64,000 nt of DNA from positions 346,440 to 410,439 of the forward strand of contig NZ_QRDX01000003.1 in assembly GCF_003386195.1 (NCBI RefSeq). The letters run 5' to 3'. Position numbers and translations under genes: made by a program. This document shows, in pieces, positions 25,096 through 34,618 of the stretch (positions are counted from its first letter, which is position 1; each line of letters opens with the position of its first letter). The notes beneath the pieces are model-generated. The model made no database searches. It saw nothing but the letters and a program-made list of their open reading frames with translations, and was not told where the DNA came from. The DNA is from Seonamhaeicola aphaedonensis. GTDB taxonomy: Bacteria; Bacteroidota; Bacteroidia; Flavobacteriales; Flavobacteriaceae.

Positions 25096-26052
25096 ATGAA
25101 AAAAATAAAAATCAAATTAGGAATAGTTTTATCTCTTGCTCTATTAATAAATAGTTGTCAAGACGATGAAGGAGTTGTAGGAGATATTATTGCGCCAAGT
25201 AATGTTACTATGAGCGCAGAAATTGTTGGTGTTGATGCTAATAACCCTTATGGAGATGGTAGTGGATTTGTTAATTTCACAGCATCAGCAGATGGTGCCA
25301 TAACCTTTAGATATGATTTTGGAGACGGTTCTAAGATTGCTGTTTCTCCTTCGGGAAATATAACCCATCAATTTAGCCTTACAGATGTGAACACCTATAC
25401 GGTAACCGTAATGGCTTCTGGTGTTGGTGGAATTACAACAACCCATTCTATGAATATAGATGTGTTTAGCTCTTTTGAAGACGAAGAAGCCAAAAACTTC
25501 TTAACAGGAGGTGCTGGCAACAGCAAAACTTGGTATTGGGCAGCAGATAAACCAGGCAATATTGGGTTGGGTCCAAACGATGTCATGTCTGGAGGCGAAC
25601 ACACCTATGATTTTTGGTTTAGATCAAACGCATGGCATTCTGATAAACTATGTATGTATGATGCTGAATTTGTATTTACACAGTCTGCCGATGGTAAAGT
25701 AACTTTTGAACAATTAAAAGATATAGCATATACACCTGGTGATTATGCTGGTTCTATAGGTGTTGACGGAGACACTTGTCATGGTACAGATGTAGCTCCT
25801 ACATTAGTTGGTGTTAAAGAAGTAATGTTTACTCCTTCATCTTCTATAGCGACAGAAGACGCTACTAACCCTGAGTATAGAGGAACAACTATAAATATCT
25901 CAGATGGTGGGTTTATGTGCTGGTATGTTGGTGAAGAACTTTCTGGTAGATTAGAAATTATTACAATAACAGAAAATGAATTATATGTTAGAATAGAAGA
26001 GGGCCCTAGAGCTTGGTATTGTTTATACCAAACAGACAACCCTAACGATTAA
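25096..26052 (+). CDS. Second PKD-type surface glycan-binding lipoprotein
   Basis: The 318-residue protein has a lipobox (ALLINSCQDDEG), a PKD-like domain (about 35-130; FRYDFGDGSKIAVSP) and a unique C-terminal domain (about 135-318; SKTWYWAADKPGNIGLGPND) rich in Trp, Asp and Gly. I start at ATG 25096 because it gives a standard lipoprotein signal and lies 10 bp after the preceding gene; an upstream frame extension overlaps that gene. Likely SusE-like accessory binder. A terminator follows at 26060-26098. Confidence 0.75.
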   Translation: MKKIKIKLGIVLSLALLINSCQDDEGVVGDIIAPSNVTMSAEIVGVDANNPYGDGSGFVNFTASADGAITFRYDFGDGSKIAVSPSGNITHQFSLTDVNTYTVTVMASGVGGITTTHSMNIDVFSSFEDEEAKNFLTGGAGNSKTWYWAADKPGNIGLGPNDVMSGGEHTYDFWFRSNAWHSDKLCMYDAEFVFTQSADGKVTFEQLKDIAYTPGDYAGSIGVDGDTCHGTDVAPTLVGVKEVMFTPSSSIATEDATNPEYRGTTINISDGGFMCWYVGEELSGRLEIITITENELYVRIEEGPRAWYCLYQTDNPND

Positions 26053-26059
26053 TAGCTAA

Positions 26060-26098
26060 AAAAGTATCGAAGCTACAAGATTGAGCTTCGGTACTTTT
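26060..26098 (+). terminator. Intrinsic terminator/attenuator inside the PUL
   Basis: AAAAGTATCGAAGCT pairs with AGCTTCGGTACTTTT (one G-T pair) around a 9-nt loop, with T residues at the 3' end. It lies between the binding-protein genes and the GH16 gene, 8 bp after the preceding stop codon. Confidence 0.8.
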
Positions 26099-26135
26099 AT
26101 TCAACAACTTCAAACTAACTAACGGCTTTATTATA

Positions 26136-27233
26136 ATGTTGAATCTAAAATACATTTTCAATATAACTCTGGTTTTACTTTTAATAGCCTCATGTTCTAG
26201 TGGAGAAGATGCAGATATAACTCTCAATGATCCTGAAATAATCAAGCCGACCAATTTAGTTTTAACTATTAATGTTGTTGGAACTGATAATAATAATCCT
26301 AACGGAGATGGTTCTGGAGTTATCCAATGTACTGCCTCAGCAACCAATGCTGTAAAGTATGGCTTCAAGTTTGGTAGTGAAGCTGAAATTGAAGATACCG
26401 ATGGAGCAATACAACACACTTTTTCAACTACAGGTACTAACGAATACCTAATTACAGTGTTTGCATATTCAATCACCAATCAAACTATAAGTACATTTAA
26501 ATCTATTAAGGTATTTGTTAAAGCATCTGGTCCTCAATTAATTTGGTCAGACGAATTTGATGGTAATGGAATGCCTAATGCTTCTAAATGGACATTTGAT
26601 ATTGGCGATGGTTGTCCAAACTTATGTGGATGGGGAAATAGTGAATTACAGCACTATACAGATAGATCTGAAAATGTGAAAGTAGAAGATGGCGTTCTAA
26701 AAATTAGTGCAAGAAAGGAGAGTTATCAGGGAGCGCAATATACTTCTGCTAGATTAATAACCAAAGGCAAGTTTGAATTTACCTATGGTAAAGTTGATGT
26801 GAGAGCCAAACTACCAGCCTCTAAAGGCACATGGCCAGCAATTTGGTTATTGGGTTCAAATATAGACACCGTAGGGTGGCCCGTGTGCGGAGAAATTGAC
26901 ATTATGGAACAAACAGGCGATAACAAAAACAAAGTTTTAGGTACTTGCCATTGGTCTAATAATGGTAGTAATGCAAGTTATGGACTTGAAAGCAACATTT
27001 CTAATGCTTCCTCAGAGTTTCATGTGTATTCTATGGAGTGGACAGAAACATTCATAAAGATATTTTTAGATGATGTTGAGTTCTATGAAATAACATTGAA
27101 TGAAAGTTTACCCTTTAACAAAAATTTCTTTCTGATTTTAAATGTGGCCATGGGAGGAACTTTAGGAGGCACCGTAGATTCAGGTTTTACAGAGGACACT
27201 ATGGAAATAGATTATGTAAGAGTTTATCAATAG
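26136..27233 (+). CDS. GH16-family endo-beta-1,3-glucanase (laminarinase-type) lipoprotein
   Basis: The 365-residue lipoprotein (lipobox LIASCSSGED) has a short PKD-like domain (about 35-130) and a GH16 catalytic domain (about 134-365). The retaining active-site motif is GEIDIMEQTG near residue 250, with the nucleophile and acid/base Glu spaced as in laminarinases (the extra Met makes the beta-bulge form). Other hallmarks are IWSDEFDGNG, WPAIWLLGSN and MEIDYVRVYQ. Expected on the cell surface to cut beta-1,3-glucan chains. First gene after the internal terminator, so it may have a separate or attenuated transcript. Confidence 0.92.
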   Translation: MLNLKYIFNITLVLLLIASCSSGEDADITLNDPEIIKPTNLVLTINVVGTDNNNPNGDGSGVIQCTASATNAVKYGFKFGSEAEIEDTDGAIQHTFSTTGTNEYLITVFAYSITNQTISTFKSIKVFVKASGPQLIWSDEFDGNGMPNASKWTFDIGDGCPNLCGWGNSELQHYTDRSENVKVEDGVLKISARKESYQGAQYTSARLITKGKFEFTYGKVDVRAKLPASKGTWPAIWLLGSNIDTVGWPVCGEIDIMEQTGDNKNKVLGTCHWSNNGSNASYGLESNISNASSEFHVYSMEWTETFIKIFLDDVEFYEITLNESLPFNKNFFLILNVAMGGTLGGTVDSGFTEDTMEIDYVRVYQ

Positions 27234-27251
27234 TAGTTTAGTTGACAGGAT

Positions 27252-27290
27252 TCAAGTAGGGATACTACTTCCACATAGTTCCCTTCTTGA
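27252..27290 (+). promoter_or_regulatory. Imperfect hairpin upstream of the phosphorylase gene
   Basis: TCAAGTAGGGA pairs with TCCCTTCTTGA with one mismatch around a 17-nt loop. No T run follows, so it is more likely an mRNA-stability or processing element than a terminator. Confidence 0.4.
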
Positions 27291-27343
27291 TGTCCAAAAT
27301 TAGCTATTTGACGTCAGCTATTTATAATAAAATTAATATAAAC

Positions 27344-30300
27344 ATGAGTAGCACAACATATATAGAAAAAGAAAAAATCACTAACGATGCCTTTGTTAAA
27401 GGAGGCTTGGTAACTATTGGAAATGAGGAATATTATAAAATTTCCAATAGTCATCTTATGCGTCCATTTTTTATGAGTATTGTTTCAGATTCTAACCATT
27501 GGATGTTCATATCCAGTAATGGAGGCTTAACTGCTGGTAGAAAAAATAGTGATTTTGCGTTGTTTCCTTATTATACCGACGATAAGATTACAGAGTCTGT
27601 TGATAGCACTGGAAGTAAAGCAATATTTAGAGTTTCGATAAATAATAAAACGCATTTATGGGAGCCTTTTTCTATTCGGCAAATGGGGCTTTATACCACA
27701 CATCAGAATCTTTACAAAAACACATACGGGAATAAAATCATTTTTGAAGAGATTAATGAAGATTTAGGGTTAACCTATAGGTATAAATGGAGTTCCAGTA
27801 ACAAATTTGGTTTTATAAAAGAATCAACCATTATTAATAATTATGATAAAGAAGTAAACATTACTATTTTAGACGGTTTACAAAACATCATTCCGGCTAG
27901 TGTAGGTACAGAGCTTCAAAACTCCAGAAGCAATTTGGTAGATGCTTACAAAAGAAACGAATTAAATTCTAAAGCTGGGATAGGTATTTATGCCCTTAGT
28001 GCTGTTATAGTAGATAAAGCGGAACCTAGTGAAGCCTTAAAAGCCAATACCGTTTGGTCTTTTGGACTGGAAAATCCTGTTTACTTACTATCATCGCTTC
28101 AATTGGATAACTTTAGACAAGGTTTGCCTTTGAATCAGGAAGAAGATATTAAAGCCGAAAAAGGTGCTTATTTTGTCCATGCTTCAGTAACCTTAGAACC
28201 TAGAAAAGCAAAGTCATGGAACTTTGTAGCTAATGTTAACCAGTCTATCACTAACGTAGTAGAACTATCAGAACTCATCGAGAATACTGATAACCTAAAA
28301 GAGATTGTTGAAAGAGATATTCAACAAGGCACCAAAAACCTAATAAGTTTAACGGGAGCGTCAGACGGTCTACAAATAACTAATGATGCGCTTACAAACA
28401 CCCGCCATTTTGCCAATACACTTTTCAACATCATGAGAGGCGGTATTTTTGATGACAACTATCAAATTGAAAAGGGAGATTTTTTAAAATACATTTCGAG
28501 AGCTAATACTCAGGTTTCTAATACCCAAGAAAGTATTTTGAACGCGCTACCTGATACTTTTAGCCTAAAAGATATTAAACAATTAGCAGAATCTAACAAT
28601 GATAAAGATTTTGCTCGCCTATGCTTAGAATATCTTCCTTTGAAATTTAGTAGACGTCATGGTGACCCAAGTAGGCCTTGGAACAAATTCTCAATTAACA
28701 CAAGAAACGAAATTGACGGTTCAAAAATTTTAGATTATCAGGGTAACTGGCGCGATATTTTTCAAAACTGGGAGGCATTAGCTCATGCATATCCTGAGTT
28801 TATTGAAAGTATGATTCATAAGTTTTTGAATGCCACTACGTTTGATGGATACAATCCATACCGTGTAACTAAAGACGGGTTTGATTGGGAAGTCATTGAA
28901 GAACACGATCCTTGGTCATACATAGGTTATTGGGGTGACCATCAAATTATTTATCTTTTAAAATTCTTAGAGTTTATTGAAGACTATTATCCTGGAAAAC
29001 TGGAAACCCTTTTCGAAAAGGATGTATTTGTCTATGCCAATGTACCCTATAAAATAAAATCTTATCAAAACATCTTAGTCAACCCAAAAGATACTATAGA
29101 CTTTGATTACGTATTAGATAAAAACATCAACAAACGGAAAAAAGTATTGGGGGCAGATGCTGCTTTATTAACAAGTAAGGATAATAATATTTATCATGTA
29201 AATTTCATAGAAAAAATATTAGCCACTGTACTTGCAAAAGTATGTAATTTCATTCCAGAGGGCGGCATTTGGTTAAACACACAACGGCCAGAATGGAATG
29301 ATGCCAACAATGCTTTAGTAGGCAACGGTGTCTCTATGGTTACATTATATTATCTAGAGCGTTTTCTAAATTATCTTGAAGGTCTAATTGCCAATTCTAA
29401 TCTAAATGAAGTTGCTATTTCAAAGGAATTAAAAGCTTGTTTTGATGGTATTTTACTTGCGTTAACATCGAACAAAAGTATACTTTCAGCAAACATATCA
29501 AATAAGGACAGAAAGATTGTTTTAGATGGTTTGGGTACCGCCGGAAGCACATATAGGGAAACCATTTATAATCATGGATTCTCCAATAAAAAACTAACCA
29601 TTAATAAAAACAACATCTTAGATTTTATTAAGATCACAAAACAATATTTAGAGCACAGTATTAGGGCTAATAAAAGAGCTGATAATCTATACCATGCTTA
29701 TAATTTAATGACTGTTGAGAACGACTCTGAAATTTCAATTTCATACTTACCTGAAATGCTTGAAGGTCAAGTGGCCGTATTAAGTTCTGGATATTTATCG
29801 CCAAAAGCATCTTTGACTTTATTGGATGGGTTAAAAAACAGTGCCTTATTCAGGCATGATCAATACAGCTACATTTTATATCCAAATAAAAACTTACCAG
29901 GTTTTGAGGTTAAGAATAACATTTCTAAAAAAGAGGTTGAAAAATCAGCACTCCTTTCTCAGCTAATAAAGAATAAAAACACACAAATTGTTGAAAAAGA
30001 TGTTCAAGGACATTACCATTTCAATGGTAATTTTAACAACGCCAGCGATTTAAAAAAGGCGCTTAATGAACTCCCCGAACAATATAAGTCATTAAAAGAT
30101 GATGAAAACCAATTGGTGTTAGATGTTTTTGAAAAAGTTTTTAATCATAAAGCCTTCACCGGACGCTCAGGAACCTTCTTTGGCTATGAAGGGCTTGGTT
30201 CTATTTATTGGCATATGGTTTCAAAATTATTATTGGCTGTTCAAGAAAATTGCTTGCTAGCCATTAATAATAAAGAAAGTGAGGAGACCATCGGTAGGTT

Positions 30301-30796
30301 ATTAGAGCACTATTACGAAATTCAAGCAGGTATAGGGGTTCATAAATCACCAGAACTTTACGGTGCTTTCCCAACAGATCCCTATTCCCATACGCCTGCT
30401 ACCAAAGGTGCACAACAACCCGGAATGACCGGGCAAGTAAAAGAAGATGTGCTTTGTAGAATAGGTGAGTTGGGAACTTTCGTAAAAGATGGGAAAATCC
30501 ATTTTAACCCAAAATTGTTACGTAAAGAAGAATTTATTACTGCTCCTAAAACATTCCACTATATAAATGTTAACAAGGAAGAAAAGCAAATCAGCTTAGG
30601 TGAAGAAACATTGTGCTTTACTTATTGTCAAATACCTGTAGTTTACAAACTATCGGAAGTAGAAAATCTAAAAATAATCTTCAATGACGATTCTGTTTTA
30701 GAACAGGATAGATTAATACTTGATGAAAACACCTCTAAACAAGTATTTGAACGTACTGGAACTATAAAACAAATTGAAGTATCTATTGTAAAATAA
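27344..30796 (+). CDS. GH149/GH94-type beta-1,3-glucan (oligo)phosphorylase
   Basis: A 1,150-residue protein without signal peptide, so cytoplasmic. It looks like a large inverting phosphorylase related to GH94: long N-terminal beta-sandwich (MRPFFMSIVSD, NGGLTAGRKNSDFALFPYYT), then an alpha/alpha barrel with HDPWSYIGYWGDHQIIYLL and GIWLNTQRPEWNDANNALVG, and a C-terminal AFPTDPYSHTPATKGAQQPG stretch. The length and the glucan neighbours fit GH149 (beta-1,3-oligoglucan phosphorylase) better than the roughly 800-residue GH94. Predicted to release glucose 1-phosphate from imported laminari-oligosaccharides. I start at 27344; an upstream in-frame ATG at 27287 would add 19 residues. Confidence 0.75.
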   Translation: MSSTTYIEKEKITNDAFVKGGLVTIGNEEYYKISNSHLMRPFFMSIVSDSNHWMFISSNGGLTAGRKNSDFALFPYYTDDKITESVDSTGSKAIFRVSINNKTHLWEPFSIRQMGLYTTHQNLYKNTYGNKIIFEEINEDLGLTYRYKWSSSNKFGFIKESTIINNYDKEVNITILDGLQNIIPASVGTELQNSRSNLVDAYKRNELNSKAGIGIYALSAVIVDKAEPSEALKANTVWSFGLENPVYLLSSLQLDNFRQGLPLNQEEDIKAEKGAYFVHASVTLEPRKAKSWNFVANVNQSITNVVELSELIENTDNLKEIVERDIQQGTKNLISLTGASDGLQITNDALTNTRHFANTLFNIMRGGIFDDNYQIEKGDFLKYISRANTQVSNTQESILNALPDTFSLKDIKQLAESNNDKDFARLCLEYLPLKFSRRHGDPSRPWNKFSINTRNEIDGSKILDYQGNWRDIFQNWEALAHAYPEFIESMIHKFLNATTFDGYNPYRVTKDGFDWEVIEEHDPWSYIGYWGDHQIIYLLKFLEFIEDYYPGKLETLFEKDVFVYANVPYKIKSYQNILVNPKDTIDFDYVLDKNINKRKKVLGADAALLTSKDNNIYHVNFIEKILATVLAKVCNFIPEGGIWLNTQRPEWNDANNALVGNGVSMVTLYYLERFLNYLEGLIANSNLNEVAISKELKACFDGILLALTSNKSILSANISNKDRKIVLDGLGTAGSTYRETIYNHGFSNKKLTINKNNILDFIKITKQYLEHSIRANKRADNLYHAYNLMTVENDSEISISYLPEMLEGQVAVLSSGYLSPKASLTLLDGLKNSALFRHDQYSYILYPNKNLPGFEVKNNISKKEVEKSALLSQLIKNKNTQIVEKDVQGHYHFNGNFNNASDLKKALNELPEQYKSLKDDENQLVLDVFEKVFNHKAFTGRSGTFFGYEGLGSIYWHMVSKLLLAVQENCLLAINNKESEETIGRLLEHYYEIQAGIGVHKSPELYGAFPTDPYSHTPATKGAQQPGMTGQVKEDVLCRIGELGTFVKDGKIHFNPKLLRKEEFITAPKTFHYINVNKEEKQISLGEETLCFTYCQIPVVYKLSEVENLKIIFNDDSVLEQDRLILDENTSKQVFERTGTIKQIEVSIVK

Positions 30797-30805
30797 GTGT
30801 TTTTA

Positions 30806-32092
30806 ATGAAACACCTTTTAAAAATAACACAAGTGTTAATCCTTTCAATTATAATGATGGGATGCAAAAATGAACCAAAAAAAGAAAATAAAACACTATA
30901 CAAACAACAAAACATGACGGCTGCAAACATTTTAGGTAACCCAGAATATTTAGCTATTTCTTATGGCGGCTATAGAACAACCTCAAGAGATGATCAGCCC
31001 ACAATAGCTCAATTAAAAGAGGATATGAAAATCCTTCAAGCTATGGGGGTTAAAATATTGCGCACCTATAATGTTCAATTACCACATGCCTCCAATGTAT
31101 TACGAGCTATTAGGGAATTAAAGCAGGAAGATGCCGATTTCGAAATGTACGTTATGCTTGGTGCCTGGATAGATTGTAAAAATGCCTGGACAGAATTAGA
31201 ACCGGATCACAATATCGAAAGTGAAAAAAATGTTGAAGAAATTGACCGAGTCGTTTTATTGGCCAATCAATATCCCGACATTGTAAAAATTCTAGCTGTA
31301 GGTAACGAAGCCATGGTACATTGGGCTACTAGCTATTATGTACAACCTAGTGTTATTCTAAAATGGGTAAATCATTTACAAGACCTAAAGGCAAACGATA
31401 AACTGCCAAAAGATTTGTGGATAACAAGTTCAGACGATTTTGCTTCATGGGGAGGTGGAGATCAAAGCTATCATACTGAAGATTTAAATAAACTAATAAA
31501 GGCGGTAGATTATATTTCTATGCATACGTATCCCATGCATAACACACATTACAATCCTGCTTTTTGGTTAGTGCCTGAAGATGAAATAAACTTATCTGAT
31601 GATAAAAAGATTGAATCTGCAATGCAACGTTCATTGGAATTTGCCAAAAAACAATATGATAGTGTTACAAATTATATGAAAAGTTTAGGAGTAAACAAAC
31701 CCATACATATTGGCGAAACGGGTTGGGCAACGGTTTCTAATGGGCATTATGGAGAAACCAGATCAAGAGCTGTTGATGAGTATAAATCGGGGCGCTATTA
31801 CAAGCTAATGCGAGAATGGACTAATAAAGAAAATATTTCCTGCTTTTATTTTGAAGCTTTTGACGAGCAATGGAAAGATGCCAAAAACCCCAAAGGTTCT
31901 GAGAATCATTTTGGGTTAATAAACTTAAAAGGTGAAGCCAAATACGCTGTTTGGAACTTGGTAGACCAAGGTGCATTTAAAGGTTTAACCAGAGATGGAC
32001 AAACTATAAAAAAAACATTTAATGGGAATATAAATATACTTAAAGAAACTGTGCTTGCGCCTCCAGTAACCTATGAATTACAAACGCATTGA
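30806..32092 (+). CDS. GH17-family beta-1,3-glucan hydrolase lipoprotein
   Basis: The 428-residue lipoprotein (lipobox IIMMGCKNEP) carries a clan GH-A TIM barrel of the GH17 type. Acid/base Glu is in AVGNEA near residue 167; nucleophile Glu is in HIGETGWAT near residue 302. ISYGGYRTT and LRTYNVQLP mark the early strands. Likely periplasmic exo- or endo-acting on beta-1,3-gluco-oligosaccharides; transglycosylase activity is possible in this family. Start at ATG 30806 is preferred to an upstream GTG at 30797. Ten bp follow the phosphorylase stop and 11 bp precede the next gene. Confidence 0.85.
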   Translation: MKHLLKITQVLILSIIMMGCKNEPKKENKTLYKQQNMTAANILGNPEYLAISYGGYRTTSRDDQPTIAQLKEDMKILQAMGVKILRTYNVQLPHASNVLRAIRELKQEDADFEMYVMLGAWIDCKNAWTELEPDHNIESEKNVEEIDRVVLLANQYPDIVKILAVGNEAMVHWATSYYVQPSVILKWVNHLQDLKANDKLPKDLWITSSDDFASWGGGDQSYHTEDLNKLIKAVDYISMHTYPMHNTHYNPAFWLVPEDEINLSDDKKIESAMQRSLEFAKKQYDSVTNYMKSLGVNKPIHIGETGWATVSNGHYGETRSRAVDEYKSGRYYKLMREWTNKENISCFYFEAFDEQWKDAKNPKGSENHFGLINLKGEAKYAVWNLVDQGAFKGLTRDGQTIKKTFNGNINILKETVLAPPVTYELQTH

Positions 32093-32103
32093 CTAGCGAA
32101 ACC

Positions 32104-33120
32104 ATGAAGATATCAAAAGAAATAGTATTTATAATCGTTATGTTAATTTTTGTCTCATGTAATAGTGAAGTACAATTTAACAAGGTATCTGTAAACGAGC
32201 GCCAAATATTAGTTAACAATATACCTTACTTTATCAAAGGTATATGTTATCATCCTGTTCCAAAGGGTAAAAAAGAAAGAAACTTTGAGACTTTAGACCA
32301 AGACCTTGCATTGATGAAAGAGGCGGGTATAAATACTATTAGAGTATATGCACCTATTGATGATATTAACATTTTAGATAATATACATCAAGCCAATATC
32401 AAAATTATTATAGGTTTTGGATATGATCAAGGAGGTTTTTTTGATATTAAATCAGGAACATTTATAGATTATGTTAATAAATACAAGACCCACCCAGCAA
32501 TACTTCTTTGGGAATTAGGAAACGAATATAACTACCATCCCGAATGGTTTGAAGGCAATATCACAAATTGGTATAAAGCTATGAATAACGCAGCGGGTAT
32601 GATTCATGACAATGACACAAATCATCCGGTTACAACCGCTCATGGAGAACTTCCCGATGCATTAGCTTTAAACACATCTCCAAATATTGATGTTTGGGGC
32701 ATGAATGTATACCGTTGGGACAATCCTGGGGATATTTACAACCAGTGGAGTACTGTAAGTAAAAAACCAATGTATCTATCTGAAGCTGGAGGTGACAGCT
32801 ATATGACTATAGCTAAAGATGGTTATAAACAAGGTATAAATGAAAAAGCTCAAGCTGATGCTAATGCAAACATTTTAAAAAACATATTTAATAACACCAA
32901 TATCTGCTCTGGTGTTACTCTATTTTCATTCACAGACGGTTGGTGGAAAGCAGGAAACCCAAGTCACCAAGATCCTGGTGGTTGGGCACCCAATAGCAGT
33001 GGTGTTCCTTATGACGGTTCTCCCAACGAGGAATATTGGGGTATTGTAGATATTGATAGAAACAAAAAAGAAACATTTGCCGTAGTCAAAACCATATACA
33101 CCAACACAAAAAAAAATTAA
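32104..33120 (+). CDS. Clan GH-A glycoside hydrolase/transglycosylase lipoprotein
   Basis: The 338-residue lipoprotein (lipobox IFVSCNSEV) is a TIM-barrel enzyme with catalytic-looking Glu residues in LWELGNEYN (about 137-145) and YLSEAGGDS (about 225). The opening PYFIKGICYHPVPKGKKE and INTIRVYAPIDD resemble both the GH2/GH5 C-terminal barrel and GH72 beta-1,3-glucanosyltransferases. I cannot fix the family. Within this locus a beta-glucan substrate is probable. It overlaps the GH30 gene by one base (TAATG), so translation is coupled. I take the ATG at 32104, not the TTG at 32089. Confidence 0.7.
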   Translation: MKISKEIVFIIVMLIFVSCNSEVQFNKVSVNERQILVNNIPYFIKGICYHPVPKGKKERNFETLDQDLALMKEAGINTIRVYAPIDDINILDNIHQANIKIIIGFGYDQGGFFDIKSGTFIDYVNKYKTHPAILLWELGNEYNYHPEWFEGNITNWYKAMNNAAGMIHDNDTNHPVTTAHGELPDALALNTSPNIDVWGMNVYRWDNPGDIYNQWSTVSKKPMYLSEAGGDSYMTIAKDGYKQGINEKAQADANANILKNIFNNTNICSGVTLFSFTDGWWKAGNPSHQDPGGWAPNSSGVPYDGSPNEEYWGIVDIDRNKKETFAVVKTIYTNTKKN

Positions 33121-34613
33121 TGAGAACTCTCAATTATATAACACTAATAATGGCTATCGCAGTTTTGTCAAGTTGTAACAATGAAAACAACACATTGAAT
33201 ATTGAAGTTTATGAAACCTCTGAAGCAGGAAATAAACTTACCCGAATAACTCATTTTCAAAAATCTGAAACAGTCTCATTAATTAAATTAAATCCCAACA
33301 GAGAATTCCAGACCATAACTGGTTTTGGAGGAGCTTTTACAGAATCTTCGGCTTATTTGCTCAATCAGCTTAGTAATAAGAACAGGGACACTATTTTAAA
33401 AGCTTATTTTTCAAAAGAAGGAGCTAATTACTCCTTAACTAGAACGCATATGAACTCCTGCGATTTCTCTTTAACCAATTATTCCTATACCCCTGTTGAA
33501 AATGATAAAAACCTAGAATATTTTACCATAGAAGAAGATAAAGGTGACCTCATCCCTATGATAAAAGATGCTATGGCAATTTCTGAAGATGGATTTAAAA
33601 TTTTTGCATCACCTTGGACAGCCGCTCCGTGGATGAAAGATAACAAGCATTGGGTTGGTGGCAAACTATTGCCAAAATATTATGACACATGGGCTTTATT
33701 TTTTTCAAAATATCTGGAAGCTTATAAAAATGAAGGTATAGATATTTGGGGTTTTACAGTAGAAAATGAGCCACATGGAAATGGTAACAACTGGGAAAGT
33801 ATGCATTTTTCTCCAAAAGAAATGACCGATTTTGTTCAGTTCCATTTAGGGCCAAAATTAGAAGCAGATGGTTACAGTGATAAAATTATTCTGGGTTATG
33901 ATCAAAATAGAGCAGGACTTAAAGAATGGGTAGATGAAATGTACAGAGATGAAGAGTCTTCAAAATATTTTGATGGAACGGCCATTCATTGGTATGAGAG
34001 TACCTATGAAGTGTTTCCTGAAGCTTTACAGTATGCCCACAACAAAGCACCTGATAAGTATTTAATTGAAACCGAAGGCTGTATTGACTCTCAAGTTCCT
34101 GTATGGAAAGACGATGCTTGGTACTGGAAAAAAGAAGCCACTGATTGGGGTTGGGACTGGGCTGCAGAAGAAGATAAATATTTACACCCAAAATATGCGC
34201 CTGTTAATAGATATGCGAGAGACATTATTGGATGCTTAAATAATTGGGTTGACGGTTGGGTAGACTGGAACATGGTTCTAGATAAACAAGGCGGCCCTAA
34301 TTGGTTCGAAAACTGGTGTATTGCTCCCATAATTGTAAACCCTGAAAAAGATGAGGTTTATTTTACGCCATTATACTACATAATGGTCCATTTTAGTAAA
34401 TATATAAGACCTGGAGCAAAGGTTATTGAATTAGAGAAATCTGATGACCAACTTATGGCAACGGCAGTAGTAAATCCTAACAAGAGTATTGTTGTTGTAC
34501 TCTTTAATGAAAGTGAAGAATCCAAGTCCATCAACTTGAATTTAAATGAAAGCACAATGACGTTTTCCATTAGTGCTCAATCCATACAAACTATTTTAAT
34601 TCCAAAAGTTTAA
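33120..34613 (+). CDS. GH30-family glucosidase/beta-1,6-glucanase lipoprotein
   Basis: The 497-residue lipoprotein (lipobox AVLSSCNNEN) has the GH30 pattern: QTITGFGGAFTESSAYLL near residues 59-80, ASPWTAAPWMKDN, acid/base Glu in FTVENEP near residue 214, nucleophile Glu in YLIETEGCID near residue 314, and the C-terminal beta-sandwich. Members in glucan loci cleave beta-1,6 linkages, so debranching of laminarin side chains is the likely role; beta-1,3 or glucocerebrosidase-type activity cannot be excluded. ATG overlaps the stop of the previous gene. Confidence 0.88.
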   Translation: MRTLNYITLIMAIAVLSSCNNENNTLNIEVYETSEAGNKLTRITHFQKSETVSLIKLNPNREFQTITGFGGAFTESSAYLLNQLSNKNRDTILKAYFSKEGANYSLTRTHMNSCDFSLTNYSYTPVENDKNLEYFTIEEDKGDLIPMIKDAMAISEDGFKIFASPWTAAPWMKDNKHWVGGKLLPKYYDTWALFFSKYLEAYKNEGIDIWGFTVENEPHGNGNNWESMHFSPKEMTDFVQFHLGPKLEADGYSDKIILGYDQNRAGLKEWVDEMYRDEESSKYFDGTAIHWYESTYEVFPEALQYAHNKAPDKYLIETEGCIDSQVPVWKDDAWYWKKEATDWGWDWAAEEDKYLHPKYAPVNRYARDIIGCLNNWVDGWVDWNMVLDKQGGPNWFENWCIAPIIVNPEKDEVYFTPLYYIMVHFSKYIRPGAKVIELEKSDDQLMATAVVNPNKSIVVVLFNESEESKSINLNLNESTMTFSISAQSIQTILIPKV

Positions 34614-34618
34614 AAATT

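Noticed and set aside
27287..27343. Upstream start for the phosphorylase at 27287
   Set aside because: Adds 19 residues (including a short hydrophobic stretch too weak for a signal peptide) and overlaps the hairpin at 27252-27290.
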